Below, one piece after another: positions 22,823-33,136 of a stretch of DNA of 64,000 nucleotides (the stretch's first letter is position 1; each line of letters starts with the position of its first letter). The position numbers and the translations under genes were made by a program. The notes beneath the pieces are model-generated. The model was not told the DNA's origin, made no database searches, and worked only from the letters and a program-made list of their open reading frames with translations. Location of the stretch: positions 1,612,001-1,676,000 of the forward strand of contig JAGTWJ010000007.1 in NCBI GenBank assembly GCA_020064725.1, read 5' to 3'. Source of the DNA: Drechslerella dactyloides (Eukaryota > Ascomycota > Orbiliomycetes > Orbiliales > Orbiliaceae).

Positions 22823-23687
22823 TGTGACTAATATCGATTTGTGTATTCAATGGCGAACGGTGTCCGCTGGAGATGTGATATCAGCTGCTGAAGTTGAGGT
22901 TGAAGTTGCGATTGGAAATGGAAAAGCAGACAGACCTTCAGGAGTGATGTGATTCACCCGCGCACAATCGGAGCCTCCACACGGACAGGTTGCAATCTAT
23001 CCTGCGAAAAGGAGATGTTATCATATCAGCGGGCTTTCGCTAGCTCGTTTGATGCAGGCGTATGCAGTGGAGACTAACCTTGTGGTTTAAAACTCAGCTG
23101 TCGGTCAGGGTCCTCTGCAGGGTTCGTTCGGCTCGTCCATGCAAAACGGCGCGTTTGCCAGAACCGGAAACCGCAAGCTCATCGACGCATCGGCTATCGC
23201 ATGCCTGGAGACTGGAACATCAAGCTTGGCTGGACGGCGTCACGAGAATCGTCGAGATGCGTGATCTGAGACGGGAGCGGTGGGCCTGAGCGCCGAGTGT
23301 TTGCCGGGGTGGCGCGCCTGAAAGCTAACCCGCGACCTAACCGTGTAGCTGCTGAAGCTAACCGCGTTGCCAAAATAGCTAACCCTGACCCTAACCTTGT
23401 TATTGTTCATCACTTTCAATATTTTTCAGTAATTCAACATCATCTTTTCAGCATCACACCTCGAATTTTCGCCCGATCGAGACAGCGCTCGGGTACCCGC
23501 AGCGTGTCAGCCTTTATCTGCCAGCGAGCCTCCTCCGTCCCGCCGCGGATCTTCTCCTCGTCGCGACGTTCCGCTCACTCCCTTGCTCTGGAATCTCGCC
23601 TCGTTTCCTAGATCGGTTCCGCTGTTCAGTACGCTGCTTTACCTGGATATATCAATATCTACACCGCCACTACTACTGTACCTTCAC
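22823..23687. other. Divergent upstream region with telomere-like motifs
   Basis: Shared upstream DNA of the queuosine-salvage gene and the Taz1/TRF-like gene. It holds four CTAACC-type motifs between 23324 and 23396, the last being a near-perfect telomeric run. No gene is seen. The 200 bases before 23688 are pyrimidine-rich. Confidence 0.6.
23380..23396. promoter_or_regulatory. Telomere-repeat-like element (telobox cluster)
   Basis: Seventeen bases read as TAACCC, TGACCC, TAACC: nearly three telomeric units with one A-to-G change. Three related CTAACC half-sites lie at 23324-23331, 23336-23342 and 23357-23363. The element is 292 bases upstream of the start codon of a telomere-binding protein gene. 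A role as a Myb/telobox binding site is inferred. Confidence 0.55.
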
Positions 23688-26102
23688 ATGGCGAGAGCCA
23701 CGCGGCGACGGGTGTCCCCCTCGTTGGGAAGCGTAATAGAGGACTCTCAGTCATCGGGTCGCGAGGCAGAGTCTGAAAGCCATGCACCAACCACACCAGA
23801 CGACGTCGATATGGACGATGGCGATGAAGAAGATTACGATGACGACGAAGGAGAATTGGTCTCTATAGACGAGATTGGTATGTATCGGTGCATCGTGCCG
23901 CCTTCCGAACTTCGTTCTTTGTTTTCTAACAAATGATACTTCAATTAAATAGAGGACGACGATGAGGAGAGCAACTCCATTGATCTGGAAAACATCGACA
24001 ATGGCTCGCTCGGTGAAACTCAGGCTGACGGCCCTTCTCCCAACGTCATCCTCGGTGACCTCGACGATCTGAATGAAGCGGCCGGCCGCCTCATCAAGTT
24101 ATATCTCAAGGAGTTCCGCACCGGCAGCAGCACCACCGACCGTTTTACAATGAAACGAGATGCTCTCTACAAAGACTTCAGCACCCTAGCCAACAGATAT
24201 AACAACGGCCGACGCTGTATTGATCCTGAAAAGATGGCGGCCGTGCTAGGGATCCAGCATGAGCTGCATCCAATATTCACGAAGGCGAACCTGGCGGTCC
24301 TCGCCTACATGCTCTGCCGTGACCAGCAGGGATCCTATTACCAGTTCGGCGGCTTCGAGGACGAATTCATCCGTAACGGAGGCTGTACGTATACAGATGA
24401 CAGCATCACGGCCGACTTTATTACGGAATGGAGAACCCAAATTTATGTTCGGGCGATATTGGATCTCGATATCTTCGAACAGGAACGAGCCGACAAATTC
24501 TTGGTGGCTATTTTCTTCGACGACGAGATACGAGCTCGCACTGATACAACCTCGGTTCTTAAAGACGGCAAGATGGAGGCTGCCCACCTTCGAGGGTGGC
24601 AGACAGATGGGAGTTCGCCGCCGGTCGTGTATCATGAAAAGATCATCGAACGGGTCCGCTACTTGCACCGATTGACGCAGGGCGGAGAGTTTGGATTGCT
24701 ACGAGATACTCTCGCACCAAATTTCCCCTACCAGCAATTTGAGGCAGTCGTTCTGGATTGGTTGAAGACGGCGAATATGAAACTGGCAGACTCCTACCCT
24801 TCGCTCGAAACGCTGGCCAACGCTGCCTACGAGGGAAAGGATGACCTCGAGATGTTCAGGCGCAGGCTTAAGTCTATAATGCCACGCCCCACGCCAACGC
24901 CCCAGCCTTCCGTCGAACAAGCTGATCCTCGTCGAACCGCTACCGGTGCTCACGCGAATACGAATCTGGATCTGATCTCAGGCGTGGCTGCGCTGAGAGG
25001 ACACGCCGGTCCTAGTACTCCAGGTCCCAGTCGAGTGAACCCACGAGTGCCAGCCACAGCACCACCGCACATCGCTGCATCCCGACAACGGGCATCGAAC
25101 GCGCCGCCCGACCCTGTCAGCTACCCGAGTATCTCAGCCACTGGGTCGACAAGTACAACTCAAATAGGCTGGGATGTGAATAGGGCATTGAAAGACGTCG
25201 CCAAAGGCGACAAGGAGAACCAGCCAAAGCCAAAGGAAAAGAAATTTTTCAATCAGAGCCAAGAAGGTGCGAGACAAGTCTCGCCGTTCGATGACGCGGC
25301 GGAACTTCACGGTCCCACTACGAGTACCCAACGCCCTGCACAACGTCCAGCCGCGCCACAGACACAGGACGAAGATATCACCATGGGAGGTGATGATGAT
25401 GATGATGAGGACGACGACTTTGAACGGATGCCGCCAGTTCGACCGACCCGTCCAAGACCAGCTCCTGAGGTGGCCAATTCCGAGGAGTCGAGACCGACCA
25501 ACAGGATCAGCAGACAACAGGATAGAGCCAGGGCTACCTATCCCAGACCCCAAAGAGCGTCGAACCCTGATAACGTTGAGGAAGGCGAGGACGTGGCGCC
25601 GGCGCCCCGGATTCCCGTGGTCACGGGGCGAGCTGCTCGACGAACCTGGCCACAAGGAGATATCGAAAAACTCTACCAAGGTGTCGCGGCAATAGGAATT
25701 CGTTGGGCTGACATCAGAGATGTATGATGACCTGTTCCTTTCGTATCGCATCGATATCTAGTGATAAGTGCTAACTCGCTACCATCTGTCCCTCAGGTCT
25801 ACCTCAACAACATGTGGACGAATGTCGACATCAAGGACAAAGCACGGAATCTTAAATTTGACCTCTTGAAGTGAGCTCTTGCCTGTTGTTTCGTGATTGT
25901 TTCATTGCATTCCGACTGACTTCGTGCCTACTTTACGTTTAGGAAAATGGAGGAGGGTGAAGAGCTTCCCACGAATTTTGAGCATGTGTCGCTTGGCAAT
26001 ACCTATGTAGACCGCCTGGCTAAGCAGGGGGTCATCTATGTCGACGGTGAGACCTCCATTCGCCGCCGTACAAATCCGGTGATGCGGCAGCGCGGGTACT
26101 AG
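23688..26102 (+). CDS. Telomere repeat-binding protein, Taz1/TRF-like, one C-terminal Myb
   Basis: Four exons (23688-23877, 23953-25721, 25797-25870, 25943-26102) give 730 residues. The N-terminus is acidic. Residues of about 95-330 form a helical, well-folded region that I take as the TRFH dimerisation domain, on position and character only. Residues 330-620 are Pro/Ser-rich and disordered, with an Asp tract. Residues 626-678 form a Myb/telobox domain: RRTWPQGDIEKLYQG, IGIRWADIRD, then the recognition-helix motif VDIKDKARNLK, close to the VDLKDKWRN consensus of telomere binders, though with Ala in place of Trp. The Myb is completed only by splicing exon 2 to exon 3. The expected role is binding double-stranded TTAGGG repeats and controlling telomere length and protection. 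Confidence 0.78.
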
Positions 26103-26628
26103 GCGGAGGTGTTTTTCGATTCTCGTTCGATCGGGTGGTTCTGTGTATACTTTGCCGGCGGTCTGTTCTGCCCGTTGAATCCGTTCTAACCATATCACGT
26201 TGTAATTCCGAGATGCTGCTTTGAGCCCGCTGGTCTTCACCCCTGTCCTTGTAACGCATTTAACTAGCTGCGAGGTATGCAATTTAAGCACCGTTGACGC
26301 GCCTGGTAAACCTGTGGAACGAAGGGAGACCTTGTCGCACTTTCGGGCAGGCGAACGGCGTGTGTTCCTGTTCCATTTTCCTCCTTCGTTTCGTTTCGGC
26401 TGTTGGCGTTCGTTTGTGCCTGCCTGCTTGATCCAATCCGGCCTGGCCAGCTTCTCACCACTCGGCGTCCTCTCCTTTAAATTGCAACCCACTCAGGACA
26501 GCTTGCCATCGCCATCAGATCCAGACGTCACTTCCGCCGACAGCTGCACTCCCGTTACGTACCGCCTTCATTGACCTTTGACACCGTTACGACTACCTAG
26601 TTTCGATTCTCCTCCTCCTCGACTCGCG
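26103..26628. other. Intergenic region upstream of GDT1
   Basis: The 3' end of the telomere-binding gene and the promoter of the GDT1 gene. I see nothing else. Confidence 0.6.
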
Positions 26629-28009
26629 ATGATCTTACGGCGGCTGTTCCCGCGGCTGAGCCTGTCGCTCGTGCTGCTGTTCGCTCTGGCGTCGAACCAC
26701 GGCCTCGTCTCCGCGACTATCAAGGGTGACAAGGAAGTCAAGGAGCCGGACCCACTGCCTCCCGGCCCGCCGCCCGTCAGTGTCGTGCCCAAGGTCAGCC
26801 GCGAGGACCTGGGAAATGACGATGACATCCCCCTGCTCTCAAAGGCCGTCAAAACGGTTGTGGACGACGTGCCTCCAGCCGAACAGGTACGTGCTGACGC
26901 CACACCGCATCTCATATGCCCCATCCCCGTCCCCATCGCTATGACCTTTGATTTGCCATTGTCGAAGACTAACCGGCGGTTGCGACGACGCGAATAGCAA
27001 ATCCCCACCTTCAGCAAACGTCCGATCGCCTCCCTCGATGAATCCCAACTGGACGAGTCTGAGCTCCCGCTCAAACCCGGCTCGTCCTCCGGCGTCGGCG
27101 GCGCCGACAAGGAAACCCTCATCTCGTCCACGCATTCGTTCACGCTCTCCTTCCTGATGATCATCTTCTCCGAGATTGGCGACAAGACCTTCCTCATCGC
27201 CGCCCTGATGGCGATGAAGCACTCCCGCACGCTCGTGTTCAGCGCGGCGTTCAGCTCCCTCGTCGTGATGACGGTGCTCAGTGCCGTCCTCGGCCACGCG
27301 GTGCCGACGCTGCTGCCGAAAAAGTTCACCAACTGGCTGGCGTCGGGTCTCTTCTTCGTGTTCGGCGCGAGGATGCTGATGGACGGGCTCAAGATGGAGA
27401 AGGGCACTGCCGGCGTGCAGGAGGAGATGCGGGAGGTCGAGCAGGAGCTGCACGAGAAAGAGGAGCAGGCCCGCGGACGATCTGGATCGAACGCCTCGAT
27501 GATGGAAGAGGGTATCGTCCCGCCGAGGTCGCAGAAGAGGAACCCGCTCCGGCGGTCGAGCTCACCCGCGATATCCGATGAGTCTGACGATGAAGGGTTC
27601 GATCAGCGAGGCTCCGGCAACTCTATCAAGGTTGTTTCGGACGGCGTGCAGAATCTCGCAGGTCTGCTGCTGAGTCCTGCGTGGGTGCAGACTTTCGTGA
27701 TGACCTTCCTAGGCGAGTGGGGTGATCGCAGCCAGATTGCTACGATTGCCATGGCCGCCGGTCAGGACTACTGGTTTGTGATTCTGGGTGCCATCGTGGG
27801 ACACGCCTGCTGCACAGCTGGTGCTGTCATCGGCGGCAGGTTCCTCGCTGAGAAAATTAGCGTCCGCAATGGTATGTTTCACTCTATCTTGGATTTAAAG
27901 TACTTTGTCGTCCTGATGCTAATTTGTGTTTTGTTTAGTGACGCTTGGAGGTGCGATTGCATTCCTGGCATTCGGATTCATATACATGCTCGAGGCCATC
28001 TACACATGA
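26629..28009 (+). CDS. GDT1: GDT1-like Mn2+/Ca2+ transporter (UPF0016/TMEM165 family)
   Basis: Three exons (26629-26886, 26998-27871, 27939-28009) give 400 residues. A cleavable signal peptide covers about residues 1-29. Two homologous membrane halves follow, each with the family signature E-x-G-D-[KR]-[TS]: EIGDKT at 145-150 and EWGDRS at 326-331. These acidic motifs bind the cation. A charged Ser/Glu-rich cytosolic loop of about 100 residues separates the halves. The yeast relative brings Mn2+ and Ca2+ into the Golgi, supporting glycosylation. A stop-free alternative start 51 bases upstream would add 17 residues before the signal peptide and is less likely. The last exon encodes only the final helix. 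Confidence 0.93.
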
Positions 28010-28880
28010 GCAACTATCTGCATCGAATCTAGACCACGATTTTCATTGACGGTTTGAAATTCATGACCACGAGGAATCCGAACTATATATGTTCTTTCGG
28101 CATGGCATAGACGGGCCAGCGATCCGTTTCGGTAACTGCTTCTTACTTTTGTGCGCTACGTGCATATGCAACAGGGGTGTCTTTTTCCTTCTATCGCGAT
28201 CAATTTTACAGTTTCTAGAGATGTGCGCGGTTCAGTCAGGCTTGTGATTTATATCTCTTTTCTTTCCTTTCAAGTGGGGGTCTATTGTTTCCTTCGACTA
28301 ATGTATAAGTATGATGGTGTTCGTATTGCAAATGAAGAAATGGTGGGTTCGCAGCTAGTCGGTGTCTTCCGGTTTTATTCAATGGAACGTATTTCCTACT
28401 TGAAAATATTGTTCTTGTTCATATATATGCGGGGCATGCGCGTAGACGTCGTGGGTTGATGGGTTACCCTGCTAGGCACGCACGCCCCGGAAGGCTATTC
28501 GGCGGCTTCAGGATATGATGATACAGAGGAGCTGCTTTGTATCCTGTGCAAGACGGTCTGGAGGTCTCTGTTTTCCTCAGCACACCGATGAACACTGATA
28601 AATTGGTCTCATAATATATTGAGGTCGACTAGAGAACCATCCGGCGGCAATGCCATCGCTCGCTTTGCTCCGCTGCGGATTCTGGTGATTCGTAGTGATG
28701 ATATTCATCGTCGTCATCGCTAGGTGGCTCTGAATCCAGCCTCGATACGTCTTCTTAGACACTCGTTCTGGTGGACTGTCAGACACCTCGAGGGCCATAA
28801 GGACCGGTGTCTTCCTAGGTATCGATCGACCCTGCCGCTATCTCGTCGAGCTCATGGATACGGAGATCGCATCGGCAGCC
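28010..28880. other. Convergent 3' region
   Basis: Downstream DNA of GDT1 (plus strand) and YAE1 (minus strand). It is AT-rich with no gene or repeat that I can support. Confidence 0.6.
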
Positions 28881-29447
28881 TCAGCTATTGTCGGCCTCCG
28901 CCTCGTCGGCATCACGGTCGTCGGCGAGGGTAAGACCCAGTTCTTTGACCTGACGTTCCACGATCTCGCCCCACTTGACCACGAGCGGATGCCGCAGCAC
29001 GATATCATCGAAGGTCTGCTCCTCGCTGTCCTCACCGGCACTCCACTTCCACAGCCCGTCTTCGCCAAAGTATTCCTTCCCGAATACTTGCTCCAAGCAC
29101 AGCTCCTCCCGCGCTGTCCGGCGAACTTTCTTCAGGCGGTTCAGCAGTTCTGTCAGTTGGAGTTTGTCGTCATCCGGGCAGCGGGATAGCTGGCCGGTGA
29201 GTGTGCCGACGAGGCCGTCGAGGATGCCGAGGAGATCGCCGACTTTGAGGCCGAGCGCTGCACCGAGGATGTATCCTTCGTCGAAGCCGGATTGGACGTG
29301 CTGCTGTTTTGAGGCGGTGATGCCGTCGCGGTAGCCTTCTGTTTTGTGTTTTGAGGCTAGGCGGGTGGTGTCGTCAGGGTGGGCGGTTGAAGTGTCGTAG
29401 TAGTCGTCGTCGTAGGCGGGTTGGTCGGAGGCTGGGTGAATCGCCAT
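28881..29447 (-). CDS. YAE1: Yae1-like Fe-S cluster assembly adaptor
   Basis: A single exon of 188 residues on the minus strand. It carries the Yae1 N-terminal signature, a run of glycines spaced by three residues: TEGYRDGI, then GFDEGYILGAALGLKVGDLLG. This deca-GX3 pattern forms a hairpin of helices. In yeast, Yae1 pairs with Lto1 and brings the cytosolic Fe-S targeting complex to the ABC protein Rli1, needed for ribosome recycling. The C-terminal 90 residues are acidic and contain two Trp-bearing segments. Length is normal for the fungal family. It shares a short promoter with AIM11. Confidence 0.88.
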   Translation of the reverse strand: MAIHPASDQPAYDDDYYDTSTAHPDDTTRLASKHKTEGYRDGITASKQQHVQSGFDEGYILGAALGLKVGDLLGILDGLVGTLTGQLSRCPDDDKLQLTELLNRLKKVRRTAREELCLEQVFGKEYFGEDGLWKWSAGEDSEEQTFDDIVLRHPLVVKWGEIVERQVKELGLTLADDRDADEAEADNS

Positions 29448-29639
29448 TGCGGATGCTTCTCGGACTTCTTCTTATCTCTGTGATGTTATATTGGCGGTGG
29501 TTGTGCGAGTGGCCGGCTCGAGATGGTGTTTTAGGAATTTTGCGTTTCGTTGCATTGAGCGCAGACTTTCGTCCTCCACCACGGTACCACCATCTCATCC
29601 GGACTTCATTGTCTCAAACCACCATCACCAGTCGCCACG
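29448..29639. promoter_or_regulatory. Shared divergent promoter, YAE1 and AIM11
   Basis: Only 192 bases separate the two start codons, so both promoters and leaders must fit here. No TATA box is seen. The compact layout suggests co-regulation. Confidence 0.6.
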
Positions 29640-30209
29640 ATGAACCTGTGGCCGACGAGCTGGTCTCTCTGGTCCTCGTCTTCTACTTCCTCCCCGCCTG
29701 CTCCAACGGTACCGACACCCGCCTCGCCGCCTGCACCAGCCATTGCCCCGCCGATCCTCCCCACGGTCGCACAAGACCACCGCGATCCAATCCTCACGCC
29801 GTTCGACCGTCGGCGCAAGCAGTTAACCCTCTACTTCGCCGGCGCAACCTTCCTCCTCCTCTCGACAGCCCTCGCCCGACGCTCCACCCGCCGGCGAAAC
29901 CTCGCCACAATCCCAAAATACTACACGCCCAACACCCGCATCTCAGAACTAACCTTCAACGGCGGCGTCGATGCGTTCGAAGCGCTAAACATCGCATCGC
30001 TGGGCGTCATGAGCGTCGGCATGATGACCGTCGGCGCGGGAATGTACATGTTTGACGTCGTCAACGTCGAGGAGACACGACGGCTGGTGAGGAGCCGGTA
30101 CGGCTGGGAGGGACGGAAGAGCGAGGGTGAGGTAGAGGAGGAGCTGGAGGAGTGGATTGCGACGGTGCTGGCGCGGAAGGAAAGGAAGGAGAGGGAGCGG
30201 GGTTATTGA
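29640..30209 (+). CDS. AIM11: Aim11-like mitochondrial membrane protein
   Basis: A single exon of 189 residues. The first 45 residues are Ser/Pro/Ala-rich. Then comes the family core: RRRKQLTLYFAGATFLLLST (first membrane segment), an Arg-rich RRSTRRR loop, and DAFEALNIASLGVMSVGMM leading into the second membrane segment. The C-terminus is charged and probably helical. Aim11 proteins are named from a yeast screen for altered mitochondrial inheritance; their molecular function is unknown. The ATG sits in a good context (GCCACGATG). Family assignment is firm by motif order; the role is inferred. Confidence 0.85.
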   Translation: MNLWPTSWSLWSSSSTSSPPAPTVPTPASPPAPAIAPPILPTVAQDHRDPILTPFDRRRKQLTLYFAGATFLLLSTALARRSTRRRNLATIPKYYTPNTRISELTFNGGVDAFEALNIASLGVMSVGMMTVGAGMYMFDVVNVEETRRLVRSRYGWEGRKSEGEVEEELEEWIATVLARKERKERERGY

Positions 30210-30637
30210 TCGAGTGGCCGGTCGGCCGTCTATCGGAGAGAAGGGCAGATTGCTATCTTTTGTACATATGAATCGTGAATGAGGCAGAGGATTGGGATCT
30301 CAGGGCAATCTGCTGCCGGTCTGGTTCGAGCAGGCCGTCAGCCGGCATCATGTATATTATATCACATCCTCGATCTGGCGTTATCTTGAGGAATGCATTG
30401 ACTAGTATAATATATCGCTGCAGTGCTAAATACATGCAAAGAACAGTATATTGTAGCCGGGTATGAAGTGAGAAAAATGATACATCTAAGGAGAATTAGT
30501 GACGCTGATGACCGGCTCAGAACGCCAATATTGAGTGCACGCATGCAAGGAACCACAACATCGAAATTTCCAAAAATTCCACCCCTTACGTTAGTACAAA
30601 GTAAACCTGCACTCCCCCCTCGAATACATATATTGGC
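30210..30637. other. Convergent 3' region
   Basis: Downstream DNA of AIM11 (plus strand) and ATG29 (minus strand). No gene or repeat is seen. Confidence 0.6.
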
Positions 30638-33136
30638 CTATCCTGGTGTCTGATGGTTGCTAGTGTGAGGATGCTGCTGCTGCTGCCGCCCACGCAGTAC
30701 ATGACTGATGCTCGACATCCTACTGACAGTACTGCTCCCGTTGCCCACCGCGGACATAAACTGATCTTCCAAAGCGGACTGCGAGATGCTGGCGTCTGTC
30801 GGAGAGGTTAAACCGTCGATGGGCTCCGTTTAGTAAAAGTCTTTTGGGTAATGTAATGCAATGGCATCAGGGTCTCTCTTAGCGGCGGATCGGTTTAGAA
30901 GGCTGCGAACACACATGCAACAACAAAAAGACGGACGAATATCCAACAGGACAGGAAACAGCAGCAGTGCGGATTTTCTGGCGGTCACACTGAAATTCTG
31001 CAACGGAAACAAACGAGCAAACAGTGGCTGAGATGTATAGTATAGGAAATATTGGAACAGCTGCAGGACGAGGGCTCGTGCTCACCGCTTAGATCGCTGA
31101 AAGAACTTCCCATGCTTGGGCTGCTTTCTGCGCCCCGTCGTCCTCCATCTGGTAGTCGTCGTCGAGGGCTGGATTGGCTTCCCGGTGTGGATGTTCCGCT
31201 ATCGGACACAGGGTGATACGGCTGGACGCTGACCTGCTGAATCCCGAGCCCGCGCTTGATTGTTCCCCCGGAGGTATTTTCATGTCGATCCGGCTCGTAC
31301 CCACCCGCATTGCTCGTTCTCGGCCTGCGGTGTCTGCTCGTGGGTGGTTGCGAAGCGGGCGCCGGAACGGAGGCTTGGACGTCTGCTGGTGCTGTTGTTG
31401 CTGGTGGTGTCGCTGCTGTTGCTGTTGCTGGTGGCGTTGCTGCTTCAGCGGGCGTTGAATTGGCGCCGTCCCCGGCGCTTTCGGTCCATGGTAGGAACGC
31501 GGGGCTTTCCTCTTCATCGGTCTCATCTTTGGGTTCTCTGCCGCCAGCCGTGCGACTGGCAGTACCGAACTTTCGAAATCCAGGTCGCCTCGTCTGCCGC
31601 ATACCATCGTGCTCGGTATCGACGGCCGAGGACACGTCTGAGGATCGCGATGAATGCGACGACGACGAGGAAGGCGACGGCGAGCGACGTATCGGGGTGG
31701 GCGACAGGTCCGTGAGGCCGTTTGGGCTGCTGGCGAGCTGGTATTCTCCAGGCTGCTGCTGCAAAGAGTAGAGATCCAAGCCCGCAAGGGTGGGCGTCGT
31801 TGGGAAATACTGAGATGACTGAGTAGGGGGGGCACGGGCTGTCGAAGCGGAGGGGGTCCTCGACATGGGGACGGACCCATTGCCATTGCTCAAAGGGGGG
31901 GCAGCAACGACTCCTGCCGTCGACGCCGCCACCGCTGCTGCCTGGTCTACAGAATTATCCACTAAGTATCCAGTTAAATAACGACAAGTTTGCGCATTCA
32001 TTCCTGCCCCTACCTTCGGAATTTGAAGTCACGGGCTGGACTGGAACATTCCGAGACGACGTCCGACTCATGGGCGTCCCTCCCATCACGGGGCGGTTGG
32101 CCACCGCAGAGCTTGGCCGCGAGATTTCTATTTCGATCGTGAGCCCCCCTTCCGTCAGGCGTCGAGAGTGGGATTTCACAGCTGCCTACCAGCTCCAGCG
32201 GCGGAGAGAGCTCTTTGGCCATTCGCACCTGGCACCGGTGTCCCAGGCGAGTTGAGAGGGGTGCCGGTGGTCCCAACTTTCCTCAGCTGGGCCCTCACTT
32301 GCGAAAGCTCCCTTTCGTACAACCATGCGACCTGTTGTAGAAGGAATGGTGCCGATACATTGTAGTGATCAGCGCTTCCCTCGCAGAATTTACGTTAATC
32401 AAAGTGCTTTTTTTCTGACCCGCCTCGTCGGCATATGCACTCGGTCGAGAGAGAGAAACTTGATCAATCAAACTTCGGAGAGAAGGCCGGAGAAGGACTG
32501 CAAGAGAAGAGGTCGGGGGGATGCATGATGCAGGCGTCCTCTTACAGAAGATTCCCTTACGTTCGCCGACGCAATTAGCATGTTTTCGGGATCATCAGAG
32601 AGGCGCGCATGGAGCGGGAAATATCATCTTACAATCTAATTCGCTGTGCCGGTGATTCGAAATTACTTTCCACAGGCTGCGCTCTTTCGTTGAATCCCAG
32701 TCGACCTGTATGCACGACGAGTATATTAGGAAATATATATATCAGAAAGTCCGTGCGCGAAGAATGATAAAAGAAAAAAAGGCATGCGTATAGCGATACT
32801 GATGGGTGTGTAGACGGGCTGGCATGCATGCATGCACGCTGGCCTGGAGAAAGTGCTCACAGGCGGGGGGTCGACAAAGCCGTTCCTTGGAAATGGCAAT
32901 CTCAGGAAGACGGTGTACTTGACTTCCGGAGGTTGTTCGGGAGGTGTTCCAGCGGATGGGGTTCCTCTGCGAGAGATGGTCTGGCCTCCTGCAGGCATCG
33001 TCGTCCCAGGAGTGATCTGGCGGCTAGCCGCCAATGTGGGCGTTGATGGCACTGGGGGCAGCGGAGGACCAGGCAGGTCCGCGAATGCCGTCGTTGCCGT
33101 TGGGTACGGCGGCCGTGGTACGTTTTCGAGTGGCAT
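30638..33136 (-). CDS. ATG29: Autophagy-related protein 29
   Basis: Seven exons on the minus strand (33136-32861, 32705-32633, 32555-32546, 32374-32229, 32181-32014, 31961-31086, 30795-30638) give 568 residues. The N-terminal Atg29 domain is clear: YTVFLRLPFPRNGFVDPPP, VDWDSTKERSLWKVIS, ELDW, HYNVSAPFLLQQVAWLYER and VRAQLRKV. Joining ELDW to the next block requires a 10-nt microexon. The C-terminus has the conserved GSSFSDLS-DASISQSALEDQF end, joined across a 290-nt intron. Between them lie about 330 Ser/Pro/Thr-rich disordered residues. Atg29 works with Atg17 and Atg31 as the scaffold that starts autophagosome formation. The ATG at 33136 leaves an unusually long Pro-rich lead of about 75 residues before the domain, so a shorter start is possible. 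The exon 4/5 junction has an alternative 41-nt form in the same frame. Confidence 0.87.
32546..32555 (-). other. ATG29: Putative 10-nt microexon of ATG29
   Basis: The ten bases GGAATCTTCT on the minus strand are bounded by an AAG acceptor and a GTAAGA donor. A CTAAT branch site lies about 20 bases upstream. Inclusion restores the frame and yields ELDW-NLL-ADHYNVS, matching the spacing of known Atg29 proteins. No other GT-AG combination tested kept both flanks in frame. Confidence 0.68.
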
